Source: Salibacterium lacus (GTDB lineage: Bacteria > Bacillota > Bacilli > Bacillales > Marinococcaceae). Taken from it: a stretch of 64,000 nucleotides of DNA. Positions 1 to 7,843 of the stretch are shown here, piece by piece (positions within the stretch are counted from its first letter, which is position 1; the number at the start of each line of letters is the position of its first letter). The notes below the pieces were generated by a model. It saw only the letters and a list, made by a program, of their open reading frames with translations, made no database searches and was not told the DNA's origin. Where the stretch lies: assembly GCF_042684865.1 (NCBI RefSeq), contig NZ_JBHUML010000005.1:507608-571607 (forward strand). The letters run 5' to 3'. Made by a program: the position numbers and the translations under genes.

Positions 1-97
1 GAGAAAGTGGTCCGGGTGCCGGGGTTGTCCCTGCCGGCAAAACAGTGGACGCAGCTGATTCCAAAGCGGTCCTTGTGCCGGCTCCCTGCCGTTCTTT

Positions 98-169
98 CTC
101 TCATAGTCCGGCCATTTACGGTCGCCGGGTAGAAACGTATCAGGCCGTATTCCCGATGATATATGAGAG
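98..169 (-). promoter_or_regulatory. Guanine-class purine riboswitch aptamer, presumed purE leader
   Basis: On the minus strand an 8-bp P1 helix (CTCTCATA at 169-162 with TATGAGAG at 105-98) encloses two hairpins joined by the conserved GTTTCTACC segment. The J3/1 segment reads GACTATG, with the C that specifies guanine or hypoxanthine. The leader points off the left window edge, where B. subtilis has purE directly after yebG. The expression platform is cut by the window edge. The last bases of the leader (CTTTCTC) could pair with the 3' side of P1, so they are probably part of a terminator or antiterminator. Confidence 0.88.
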
Positions 170-197
170 TATTGATTTATCGTTTTATTCCTTTTTC

Positions 198-227
198 AGC
201 TTAACAGTATGTGATGAAATCTGTCAA
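198..227 (-). promoter_or_regulatory. Probable sigma-A promoter of the purE operon
   Basis: A perfect -35 TTGACA (227-222) is followed after 18 bp by a weak -10, TAAGCT (203-198). It lies between the PurR boxes and the guanine riboswitch, as in the B. subtilis pur operon leader. The -35 is clear; the -10 is uncertain. Confidence 0.6.
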
Positions 228-230
228 TTA

Positions 231-274
231 AAAATCGAACGTTTCAACTTTATGAAAATGAAATGTTCGGTTAT
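231..274. promoter_or_regulatory. Pair of inverted PurR boxes
   Basis: The minus-strand sequence at 274-262 matches the PurBox consensus AWWWCCGAACWWT at every position. A second, inverted box at 231-243 keeps the CGAAC core with two mismatches. The pair sits just upstream of the -35, as at B. subtilis pur operons, where PurR represses when PRPP is low. One box overlaps the stop codon of yebG, so yebG is packed directly against purE control DNA. Confidence 0.8.
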
Positions 275-462
275 TGCGGACGTGCCTCAAATATTATCTT
301 CTGTTTCACCGGTATGTTCTCTATTTTACCGTTTTGCTTCACTTCCTGGAATACCGGTTCCTCCCTGCGTCCGACCGGTGCAAACCCTTCTTTCTGGATG
401 CGCTCCAGGCATTCTTCAATCGTTTCTCCATCCTGCACTTCGAACCGTTTCTTTTTTGCCAT
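271..462 (-). CDS. yebG: NETI-motif small protein (YebG family)
   Basis: A 63-residue protein starting MAKKKRFEVQ, followed by a block close to the eponymous NETI motif (DGETIEECLERI, residues 11-22). The family is small, basic, cytoplasmic and of unknown function. The start at 462 is chosen because GAAAGGAGA lies 7 nt upstream; the longer reading frame has no ribosome site. In B. subtilis yebG also lies immediately before purE, and here the purE-type promoter follows directly. Identity is well supported by motif, length and synteny; no biochemical role can be inferred. Confidence 0.85.
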   Translation of the reverse strand: MAKKKRFEVQDGETIEECLERIQKEGFAPVGRREEPVFQEVKQNGKIENIPVKQKIIFEARPQ

Positions 463-633
463 ATCTGTTCTCCTTTCAAGAGCGGTAGTTCTGTTCTTGT
501 CTGCTTTCATTATTCTATAATACCTGTTTCCTTCATAGAAATGGAAGGAACAGCAGGCACAGTGCTTGTGTAAATTTTCCTGCTTTGCTAGGATTTCATT
601 AGAGGATGAGGGAAGGAAAAGGAGTCTTTGCAT

Positions 634-1500
634 ATGAACGATATTGGTCTTGTACTTGAAGGCGGAGGAATGCGCGGCGTTTATACGGCGGGGGTTCTTG
701 AGTATTTTCTCGACCAGGACATACACTTTCCCTACGTTTCCGGCGTTTCATCCGGTGCTTCGGTTGCGTGCTCTTACCTTGCCAGGCAGAAAGGACGCAA
801 CAAGAAACTCCAGATCGGGATGGCCGGAGACCCGCGTTTTCTAAGTATTCGAAACCTATGGAGGGAAAAAAGTCTGTTCGGCATGAATTTTTTATACGAC
901 GAAGTGCCGAAAAGTCTCGTCCCATTGGATGTGGATCAGATTAACAACAGCAGTCAGACGTTTGTCATCGGGACAACCGATATCAAAACAGGAAATCCTC
1001 ATTATATTTATCACCAGCGTGATGAAGACATACTGACTGCCGTCCGGGCCTCAAGCAGCCTGCCGATGCTGGCCCCGGTTGTGAACTATAAAGGGTGGCA
1101 GCTTCTCGACGGCGGCGTGGCCGATCCGGTTCCTGTTGAACAGGCAATCGCCGACGGCTGCGAACAAAACATCATCGTTCTCACCCGCCCCAAAGGCTAC
1201 CGCAAAGAGCCGTTTAAACTGAGTCGTCTCGCCCGCCGCTTTTACAAAAACTATCCCGGCTTCGTCCAGGCCCTGATCAATCGACCCGCTGTTTATAACA
1301 AGACGATGGACCAGCTCGAGGATTTGGAAGAGCGCGGCAGGGTGAAAGTGCTCCGGCCCGACGCTTCCCTGAACGCCCACCGAACCGAAAAAGATCCGTC
1401 CAGGCTGGAAAAAATGTATAACGCCGGCTACCAGGATGCTGCCGATCTTCATCATGATTTTCCCGAGTGGCTCAACCACCCGTACTCATCGGCTACATAA
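634..1500 (+). CDS. Patatin-like phospholipase family protein
   Basis: A 288-residue predicted serine acyl hydrolase. The family cleaves acyl esters of lipids with a Ser-Asp dyad. The oxyanion-hole block GGGMRG is at residues 10-15, the nucleophile motif GVSSG puts the catalytic Ser at 39, and the DGG motif gives Asp 159. No signal peptide or membrane segment is seen, so it is probably cytosolic, like the YjjU/RssA-type bacterial patatins. The start is ATG 634, 9 nt after AAAAGGAG; the TTG at 628 is too close to that site. It stands alone, divergent from yebG, and ends before a 14-bp hairpin. Substrate is unknown. Confidence 0.88.
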   Translation: MNDIGLVLEGGGMRGVYTAGVLEYFLDQDIHFPYVSGVSSGASVACSYLARQKGRNKKLQIGMAGDPRFLSIRNLWREKSLFGMNFLYDEVPKSLVPLDVDQINNSSQTFVIGTTDIKTGNPHYIYHQRDEDILTAVRASSSLPMLAPVVNYKGWQLLDGGVADPVPVEQAIADGCEQNIIVLTRPKGYRKEPFKLSRLARRFYKNYPGFVQALINRPAVYNKTMDQLEDLEERGRVKVLRPDASLNAHRTEKDPSRLEKMYNAGYQDAADLHHDFPEWLNHPYSSAT

Positions 1501-1839
1501 GATACGTAAACCACCCATGCCTTCAAAGCATCCCTTTTTCAGCTCCGGAACTGAAAAAGGGATGGACAGCGTGCGATTTGGAGAACTACGGGGTGTCCCA
1601 AAAATAAAATTAGTGCCCGCGGAACACCATGCCGCGGACACTACCGTGCCGATATCTGGAATTAGTGACTGCAAGCTGATGCCGGCCGGTATGAAAGATA
1701 TAATCCGCACACTAAGTGTCCACGCCTAAACATGCACCAAAAAGTACAATCTTACAGGAAAACAACATATCCAGCGCTCCGCCGGCGATTATCCGCAAAA
1801 GATCTTCCCTCCACACTACTATCCAGCGTTTTTCTCTTT
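1501..1839. other. Gene-free stretch with a hairpin and degenerate repeats
   Basis: No credible gene. It holds a perfect 14-bp inverted repeat with an 8-nt loop (arms 1529-1542 and 1551-1564) that may end transcription of the patatin gene, although no T-run follows. After it come GC-rich segments with the words GGTGTCCC and GCCGGCCGGTAT. Related words recur at 63.73-63.83 kb, so this is probably decayed repeat sequence. Confidence 0.5.
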
Positions 1840-3123
1840 TTAATTGCCGACTATTTTAAGCGTTTCAAACAGCAGTGCGGTGCCGTCCAGGCAGTCTTTG
1901 AGTTCCGTGAACTCTTCCGGACTGTGACTCCTTCCCTCTACACTTGGCACAAAAATCATACCGGATGGAATATACCTCCCAAGTATCATCGCATCATGCC
2001 CGGCGCCGCTCGGTAAATATTGATACGGCAGCTCCAACGTCTTCGCGGCTGTTTCCATTTGGTGCTGCAGCCACTGCGGAACCGGAACCGGAGGGATACG
2101 AACCTGAAGAAGCGTTTCCGATTCCACGTTTCTTTTTTCGGCGATATCAAGCACCACCTGTTCGATGCGTCGGATCATCTCATCCCTCGTGTCTTCTTCT
2201 ATATCCCGGATATCCACGATCAAATCCGCCCGTCCGGCAATGACATTCGATCCATTCGGAGAAAGAGTCAGTTTGCCGACCGTGGCAACAGCCGTACTGC
2301 TGATTTCGGCCGGAACAGCTTCCACCGCGGTCATTATTTCTGCGGCTGCAGCTGCGGCATCCCGTCTCATATCCATCGGTGTATTACCCGCGTGATCTGT
2401 TTCTCCCTTTAACGTAATTTCCAACCAGGAAGGTCCTGCTATCCCGTTGACGATACCGACACTGCTGTCCGCCTGTTCAAGCTGCTTCCCCTGTTCCACG
2501 TGCACTTCAAGAAAGGCTTCAATCGCCTCGGGAGGAAGAAAGCACTGGTTCAGTTTGTTGGGCGTGTATCCTGCACGCTTCATCGCTTCAGCTGCCGTTG
2601 TATCGTAATCATCTTTCATCTGAAACAAGTCTTCTTTCGTCACTTCCCCCATCGCGATACGGCTTCCAAGCAGTCCGCCGCCAAAACGGGCGCCTTCCTC
2701 ATCGATAAAGACTACCACTTCCACCGGATGAGTCAGTCTCCCTTCCTGTTCGATCACCGCCTCCACGGCCATCAGAGAGCTGATACAGCCAAGTGCCCCG
2801 TCAAAAGCACCACCTTCGGGCACCGTATCCAGATGGGAACCGGTCAAAACCGCCGGCAGGTCCGGGTTCGTACCTTCAAGCCTTCCGTATAGATTTCCAA
2901 CTCCATCCTCCCGTACGATCAATCCGGCCTGTTCCATCCAGGACCGGAACAACGCTTTCGCCTCAGCGTCTTCATCTGTGTACACAAACCTGGTCACCCC
3001 ATCGTTTGTCGTTTTCCCTATTTCCGCCATATCCGACAGCCGCTGTGCAAGAATACCAGGATCCAGGGAAGGATAATCCCGGCACACCGGCTCCGTTTCA
3101 AGCAGTCGTTTTTTTACATTCAT
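1840..3123 (-). CDS. M20-family amidohydrolase (N-carbamoyl-amino-acid hydrolase / allantoate amidohydrolase type)
   Basis: A 427-residue metal-dependent amidase of the hydantoinase/carbamoylase group, which hydrolyses carbamoyl groups from N-carbamoyl-L-amino acids, allantoate or ureidoglycolate. The metal ligands are visible: GSHLDTV with His 97, AFDG with Asp 108, DEEGARFG with Glu 142-143, and EVHVEQG with His 208. The dimerisation lid block GHAGNTPMDMRRD follows, then SGAGHDAM near the C terminus. ATG 3123 is preferred because GGGGG lies 6 nt upstream; an ATG at 3135 sits almost on its own GGAG. No hydantoinase or allantoinase neighbour is present, so substrate cannot be fixed. Confidence 0.85.
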   Translation of the reverse strand: MNVKKRLLETEPVCRDYPSLDPGILAQRLSDMAEIGKTTNDGVTRFVYTDEDAEAKALFRSWMEQAGLIVREDGVGNLYGRLEGTNPDLPAVLTGSHLDTVPEGGAFDGALGCISSLMAVEAVIEQEGRLTHPVEVVVFIDEEGARFGGGLLGSRIAMGEVTKEDLFQMKDDYDTTAAEAMKRAGYTPNKLNQCFLPPEAIEAFLEVHVEQGKQLEQADSSVGIVNGIAGPSWLEITLKGETDHAGNTPMDMRRDAAAAAAEIMTAVEAVPAEISSTAVATVGKLTLSPNGSNVIAGRADLIVDIRDIEEDTRDEMIRRIEQVVLDIAEKRNVESETLLQVRIPPVPVPQWLQHQMETAAKTLELPYQYLPSGAGHDAMILGRYIPSGMIFVPSVEGRSHSPEEFTELKDCLDGTALLFETLKIVGN

Positions 3124-3620
3124 TTTTTCCCCCATTCTCCCGTGTCCGTTCTGCTTTGCCTATAGTGTAGGAAACAACAGACCCGGGTTCAACCCTGCAC
3201 GCTCTGCTGATCCGCAAAACTTAGAACCGTGACAGGTATACTATGATCATGTTCCCGACAATGTTTCCGATTGCCAGAAGACCATTTTGTACAGATTCCC
3301 TGTTGTTTTTTCTCTTTCCAGAACAGTCGTTTCCTTTCAGCATACACCATTTCCTGTCCATTACGACATGTTATACAGGAATTTTTATTGAAAAAGAGAG
3401 AAGTACCTCTGACAGCGGGATGCCAGTTAAAATGTACATGTCCTTCAGGAGCGGAGGTTGGTTACGTTTTTTCCGCTGCGGAGTAGAAAAACGAACGTAT
3501 GAACCATATCAGGTGACGTTTTCTTCATATCCACGGGACAAAAAGGAAGGGCAGCACCGCTCCTGCCCAATTAAAAACCGCTCCCCTTCTACGTCAAAAG
3601 AGAGAGCGGTTCTGTGCCTG
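3124..3620. other. Intergenic stretch with an ACGTTT-family repeat
   Basis: About 500 bp without a convincing gene; open frames here have no ribosome sites and no recognisable product. It carries the promoter region of the amidohydrolase on the right-hand side of that gene, a copy of the ACGTTT repeat at about 3488-3527 (AACGAACGTATGAACCAT followed by GTGACGTTTT), and the terminator of the YhdH-type reductase at 3573-3611. Confidence 0.5.
3573..3611 (-). terminator. Rho-independent terminator of the YhdH/YhfP oxidoreductase
   Basis: On the minus strand an 8-bp stem AACCGCTC/GAGCGGTT (3611-3604 with 3583-3576) is followed by a T-rich tail. It begins 10 nt after the stop codon. Confidence 0.8.
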
Positions 3621-4616
3621 TCAGGCAAAGGTTACGACTTTTCTTCCCTGCACCCTGCCGGCGAGAATCTGATCAAGTACAGCAGGAAGCTCATGCAGCG
3701 AAACATGATCTGCTATCTGCTTCAGTTCCTCTCCGACTTTCAGATCGGAAGCGAGCCGCTCCCAGACGTCCAGCCGGCGCGGCATCGGACAGTTGACCGA
3801 ATCGATTCCGGCAAGTGTCACACCCCGCAGTATAAAAGGAAAGACGGTGGTCGGCACCTTTGTTCCCGCGGTAAGTCCACTCACAGCAACGGCGCCGTCA
3901 TACGCCAGTGTACTCAAGACGTAGGAAAGCGTCTCGCCGCCGACCGGATCGACGGCGCCGGCCCAGCGCTGTTTGTCGATGGGGCGGATGCTTTCGGGCT
4001 GCACGTCGTCCCGGCTTAGAATTTCTGAAGCTCCCAGGCTTTTCAGAAAGTCATGCTCCGAAGATTTACCGGTGCTCGCCGCCACGCGGTATCCAAGATT
4101 GGAGAGCATTGTGACAGCCATACTGCCGACACCGCCTGTCGCACCGGTGACAAGAACCGTTCCGTCTTCAGGCTTCACGCCTTCTTCCTGAAGCCGCATC
4201 ACCGACAAACCCGCTGTAAATCCAGCTGTCCCGTAAATCATAGCTTCTTCAAGCGTCATCTGTTCCGGAAGCGGTACGACCCAGTCCACCGGAACGCGGG
4301 CGTATTCCGCGAATCCTCCGTAATGAGAGACACCGAGCTCGTAACTTGTGACAATAACCGGATCGCCTTTGGAAAACCGGTCGTCACGGGATTCTTCCAC
4401 CACTCCTGATAAATCAATCCCGGGTACCATCGGATAATCACTTACAATATTTCCATCGGTCATTGCAGCCATGCCGTCTTTAAAGTTCACGCTGGAATAA
4501 CGAACCTTCACGAGCACTTCACCTTCAGGGAGGTCATCAAACGATAACGTTTGTATATCTCGCGTCACCGTGTTGTCTTCTGCTTTATCCACGATCAATG
4601 CTTCAAATTGACTCAT
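3621..4616 (-). CDS. YhdH/YhfP-family quinone oxidoreductase (acryloyl-CoA reductase type)
   Basis: A 331-residue zinc-free medium-chain dehydrogenase/reductase. Members use NADPH to reduce quinones or acryloyl-CoA. The GroES-like N-terminal domain contains SSVNFKDGMA (41-50) and PGIDLSGVV (65-73); the nucleotide-binding glycine motif TGATGGVGS is at 157-165. The zinc-binding cysteines of alcohol dehydrogenases are absent, as expected for YhdH/YhfP. The start at 4616 has AAAGGAGG 7 nt upstream. It is a single-gene unit ending in a strong terminator. AcuI function is plausible, but no propionate or DMSP genes are nearby, so substrate is open. Confidence 0.85.
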   Translation of the reverse strand: MSQFEALIVDKAEDNTVTRDIQTLSFDDLPEGEVLVKVRYSSVNFKDGMAAMTDGNIVSDYPMVPGIDLSGVVEESRDDRFSKGDPVIVTSYELGVSHYGGFAEYARVPVDWVVPLPEQMTLEEAMIYGTAGFTAGLSVMRLQEEGVKPEDGTVLVTGATGGVGSMAVTMLSNLGYRVAASTGKSSEHDFLKSLGASEILSRDDVQPESIRPIDKQRWAGAVDPVGGETLSYVLSTLAYDGAVAVSGLTAGTKVPTTVFPFILRGVTLAGIDSVNCPMPRRLDVWERLASDLKVGEELKQIADHVSLHELPAVLDQILAGRVQGRKVVTFA

Positions 4617-4744
4617 TGTAACCGTCCTCCTTTTTTATCATTCTTTTTTATTTTCCCATGTGCAGCCGGATTCAATCTAATGATTTGCCTTACCGGGAAG
4701 TGGCTATACTAGGAACAGACCACGGATAAAGGAGAACGACCCTT

Positions 4745-5617
4745 ATGACTTACTGGCTGCGCGGCCTGCGGCTCACGAATTTTATCCTGATCGCAATCGG
4801 CGCCTTTATTTTCGCATTCGGCATCATTCACTTCAATCTCCAGAACGGTCTGGCCCACGGCGGTTTCACAGGCCTCAGTCTGATTCTTTATTACCTTCTT
4901 TCCATCCCGCCGTCGATATCCAACATCGTCCTGAATGTGCCGCTCTTTATCATAGGCGGAAAGCTGCTTGGACGCAAAGTCTTTATTTACAGCCTGTACG
5001 GCACCTTGATGATGTCGCTTGCTTTGTCATTTTTTGAAAACATCTGGCACGCCGAGGTCTTTCTGAAAAATGACATGATTCTTGTTTCCCTGTTTGCCGG
5101 CGTTTTTGCCGGAACCGGCCTCGGTATTATTTTCCGTTCCGGCGGCACCACCGGCGGCGCTGACATTATCGCCCGGTTGTGTGAAAAGTATCTCGGCACC
5201 GGAATTGGATCGACGATGTTTTTCTTCGATGCCTTTGTCATTACATTCTCTCTCGTTCACCTTACGCTGCCGGAGGCTATGTACACCCTGGTAGCGGTAT
5301 TCATCGCGACACGGGTGATTGATTTCATCATTGAAGGGGCTAACGCCGCCAAGTCCGCCATGATTATCTCCAATCACACCGATGCCGTTTCAGAAGCGAT
5401 CACACACCGGATGCGCCGCGGCTCCACCGTACTGACCGGCAGGGGAAGTTACACGAAAAATGAGCGGAATGTATTGTACTGTGTCGTTAACCGAAACCAG
5501 CTTATTCATCTGAAATCCATCATTTCCGAAGTGGATCCCTATGCCTTTGTGTCTGTGCATGACGTGAAAGAAGTAGCCGGCGAAGGGTTTTCGTATGAAC
5601 CGGAAAAGCGGACATAA
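4745..5617 (+). CDS. YitT-family membrane protein (DUF161 plus DUF2179)
   Basis: A 290-residue protein with about five membrane helices in residues 10-205, including the glycine-rich FRSGGTTGGADIIAR (about 134-148) typical of the family. A soluble C-terminal DUF2179 domain follows, with the conserved RGSTVLTGRGSYT at about 224-236. Paralogs are numerous in Bacillus (YitT, YpjC, YqfU, YvjA); their molecular function is not established. Start ATG 4745 has AAAGGAG about 8 nt upstream. Transcribed alone and against the surrounding backbone, followed by 590 bp of repeats. Confidence 0.88.
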   Translation: MTYWLRGLRLTNFILIAIGAFIFAFGIIHFNLQNGLAHGGFTGLSLILYYLLSIPPSISNIVLNVPLFIIGGKLLGRKVFIYSLYGTLMMSLALSFFENIWHAEVFLKNDMILVSLFAGVFAGTGLGIIFRSGGTTGGADIIARLCEKYLGTGIGSTMFFFDAFVITFSLVHLTLPEAMYTLVAVFIATRVIDFIIEGANAAKSAMIISNHTDAVSEAITHRMRRGSTVLTGRGSYTKNERNVLYCVVNRNQLIHLKSIISEVDPYAFVSVHDVKEVAGEGFSYEPEKRT

Positions 5618-6150
5618 AACGTTGCCGTCCTCTTTGCATAATGACGTTTACACTGCTGCTTGGTATGGTAAACGTCACTATGACCTGTTCTATGTTACGT
5701 TTATGCGGAGCGCGCCCCTCCTAAACTGTCTCATGAATCATTTATACTTACGTTTAAAGCGTTTTCACCTCTCCTTTTGGCCGTCGTCGTATGACCAAAA
5801 CCAACGTCAACTTTCACCGCGAATGTACAGACGATCTTCTATATAAAGGGGCTGTATCAAAAGCCGTTAAACGTTAAGGCATCCGCTGCAGGCGGACGCT
5901 TGCCGCGGGCAGCGCCTCAGCTACATGGTAGTAAAGGAGGATCGGCTAAGTTCGGCACGTCCTGTGCCGACGCCGATCTGACTCACATCGTGTGAGCCTC
6001 CGTTTGATGGGATCTTCGGCTGCTGCTTCGACGAACAGGATGTTCTAGTGCCGGCGTTGGTCACAGGACGTGACCGGTTTTAGCCGGCGAACTGCTGAAA
6101 TGGCGTCGCCGCCCTCCGCTTCTGCCTGGGGTGAATTTTCTATATTACAG
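5618..6150. repeat. Repeat-rich gap: ACGTTT palindromes and a GC-rich hairpin element
   Basis: Two repeat types share this gene-free stretch. At 5642-5677 TGACGTTTAC and GTAAACGTCA form a perfect 10-bp inverted repeat, with further ACGTTTA words at about 5696 and 5751. The reverse complement of 5668-5685 is identical over 18 nt to sequence at about 41578-41595. At about 5873-6120 lies a GC-rich block with CCGCGGGCAGCGCC and small hairpins such as CACGTCCTGTG and TCACATCGTGTGA. It resembles dispersed non-coding repeats of other Bacillaceae (inference from memory, not checked). Confidence 0.6.
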
Positions 6151-6180
6151 AAAAGGAGCTGCACCTTTTGATACAGCTCC
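6151..6180 (-). terminator. Rho-independent terminator of pbuG
   Basis: On the minus strand GGAGCTG (6180-6174) pairs with CAGCTCC (6161-6155) and is followed by TTTTCTG. It lies 27 nt beyond the pbuG stop codon. Confidence 0.85.
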
Positions 6181-6206
6181 GTTAGTTATGGAAGAAAGTG
6201 CATGGA

Positions 6207-7520
6207 TTAAGCCCCTAAAAAGGCAAAATAAATGATAAACACAAAGAACAGCGCGTACATGATCGGATGAATGTCGCGGCCTTTTCCTTTCAGCACCATC
6301 GTGATCGGGTAAAAGATAAAGCCCAGCGCGATCCCGGTGGCGATGCTGTAGGTCATCGGCATAGCCACCACGGTTAGAAAGGCCGGGAGCGCCATTTCGA
6401 GTTTATCCCACTCAATCAGGCGGAGGGACGACGCCATGAGTACACCGACGATAATGAGTGCCGGACCTGTCACCTCGTCTGTGACCACGGTAAGAAGCGG
6501 GGAAAAGAACAGAGACAAGAGAAACAGCACACCGGTGATAAGGGATGCAAAGCCAGTTCTTGCCCCTGCTGCGACGCCGGATGTTGACTCAATGTAAGCA
6601 GTCGTCGTGGATGTACCGAGCACTGCCCCGATGGATGTGGCTGATGAATCCGCGAGAAGTGCCCGGCCTGCGCGCGGAAGCTTATTGTTTTTCACAAAGC
6701 CGGCCTGATTGGCGACCCCGTACAGCGTCCCGGCTGTATCAAAAAAGTCGACAAACAAAAAGGTGAGAACCACAATAGCAATCTGCCCGGTCATCTGGGC
6801 ACTCCACTCCAGTTCCCCGAGGAAGGTAAACGCCGTTCCGAATGTCGGCGCAAGACTCGGCACGGAACCGACGACAGCATCAGGAAGGCTGATGACGCCA
6901 AACAATATACCGGCAGCAGCGGTGATGACCATTCCGTAAAAGATGCCTCCCTGAAAACCAAGAACCATCAGTACAACCGTGACAAGCAGGCCGAAACAGG
7001 CGAGAACCGTCGTCGCCTGCGTCATATCGCCCAGCGCCACCATGGTCGATTCATCCGCAACCACAATGCCGGTATTCTGAAAACCGATAAACGCAATATA
7101 CAGCCCGATACCGGCAGCAGCCGCGTATTTCAGCTGAGATGGAATCGCGTTGATGACTTTTTCACGAATCCCAAATAGCGTAATAAAGATAAAAATAACA
7201 CCAGAGACAAAAACACTGAAAAGCGCGATTTGCCAGGGTATCCCCATGGTTAACACAACCGTGTAGGTGAAAAAGGCGTTAAGCCCCATGCCGGGCGCCA
7301 GTGCGATCGGATATCTGGCAAGAAGCCCCATAATTAATGTACCTACGGCGGCGGACAAGGCCGTAGCCGTAAAGACAGCTCCTTCGTCCATCCCCGCTTC
7401 GGACAGAATGCTCGGGTTTACAAACAGGATGTAAGCCATCGCCAGAAAAGTGGTCAGGCCGGCCATGCTTTCCTGTCGGTACCCCGTCCCCCATTCTTCA
7501 AATTCAAAATAACGTTTCAC
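6207..7520 (-). CDS. pbuG: Hypoxanthine/guanine permease PbuG (AzgA/NCS2 family)
   Basis: A 437-residue polytopic purine:cation symporter with about 12 to 14 hydrophobic segments. Family-typical stretches include AGLTTFLAMAYILFVNPSIL (21-40), ALAPGMGLNAFFTYTVV (73-89) and FVDFFDTAGTLYGVANQAG (about 256-274), the last carrying the acidic and glycine residues of the substrate site in AzgA relatives. Length matches B. subtilis PbuG, and it lies next to guaA as there. The start is GTG 7520 with GGGGGAA about 7 nt upstream. A guanine riboswitch with a terminator lies in its leader, so uptake should shut off when guanine or hypoxanthine is plentiful. Confidence 0.93.
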   Translation of the reverse strand: MKRYFEFEEWGTGYRQESMAGLTTFLAMAYILFVNPSILSEAGMDEGAVFTATALSAAVGTLIMGLLARYPIALAPGMGLNAFFTYTVVLTMGIPWQIALFSVFVSGVIFIFITLFGIREKVINAIPSQLKYAAAAGIGLYIAFIGFQNTGIVVADESTMVALGDMTQATTVLACFGLLVTVVLMVLGFQGGIFYGMVITAAAGILFGVISLPDAVVGSVPSLAPTFGTAFTFLGELEWSAQMTGQIAIVVLTFLFVDFFDTAGTLYGVANQAGFVKNNKLPRAGRALLADSSATSIGAVLGTSTTTAYIESTSGVAAGARTGFASLITGVLFLLSLFFSPLLTVVTDEVTGPALIIVGVLMASSLRLIEWDKLEMALPAFLTVVAMPMTYSIATGIALGFIFYPITMVLKGKGRDIHPIMYALFFVFIIYFAFLGA

Positions 7521-7573
7521 AAGCTATTCCCCCATTTTCTACTAGGATGTACGTGTACACCCGGTATAATTAG

Positions 7574-7608
7574 AAAAAGCTCCAGGTGCATGATGCTGCA
7601 CCTGAAGC
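7574..7608 (-). terminator. Riboswitch-controlled terminator of pbuG
   Basis: A 12-bp stem (7608-7597 with 7590-7579) around a 6-nt loop, followed by TTTTT, lies between the aptamer and the pbuG start. It does not share bases with P1; a separate hairpin at about 7625-7655 lies in between, so the switching pairing is not obvious by eye. Confidence 0.85.
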
Positions 7609-7657
7609 TTCAACCACAAAAGACGGACGAAAGACACTGCTTCTTTCGGTCCAGAAT

Positions 7658-7721
7658 TCGTAGTCAAGCTATTTACGGCAGCCTGTAGAAACCAGCGGAC
7701 CCTATTACCGCTGTTATACGA
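7658..7721 (-). promoter_or_regulatory. Guanine riboswitch upstream of pbuG
   Basis: A textbook purine aptamer on the minus strand: P1 TCGTA/TACGA, P2 AGCGG/CCGCT, the J2/3 segment TTTCTAC, P3 built on GGCTG and TAGCT, and J3/1 GACTACGA with the guanine-specifying C. Together with the terminator at 7574-7608 it forms a standard transcription-control leader, like that of B. subtilis pbuG. Confidence 0.93.
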
Positions 7722-7843
7722 AACGCTTCATATATAGACAGCCCATCTGTTTTATTATTCTACCCCGGACAGATGGCAAAAGCAGTCATTTTGTTACATA
7801 ATTGAACAAACATCCGGCGGGCCGGGTAAAGGATACCTTCGTT
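7722..7843. other. guaA-pbuG gap with inverted repeat
   Basis: Between the pbuG aptamer and the guaA stop lies an 8-bp inverted repeat CCATCTGT/ACAGATGG (7743-7750 and 7769-7776) without a T-run. It may end guaA transcription or belong to the pbuG promoter, which must lie here; TAGAAT within the loop is a possible -10. Confidence 0.4.

Noticed and set aside
1529..1564. Intrinsic terminator after the patatin gene
   Set aside because: The 14-bp stem is perfect, but no T-run follows on either strand; listed as a hairpin inside the gap entry.
3243..4019. 258-codon plus-strand frame
   Set aside because: Runs through the terminator of the YhdH-type gene and into its antisense strand; no ribosome site.
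4684..4710. Promoter TTGCCT / TATACT before the YitT gene
   Set aside because: The spacer is about 14 bp, too short for sigma-A.
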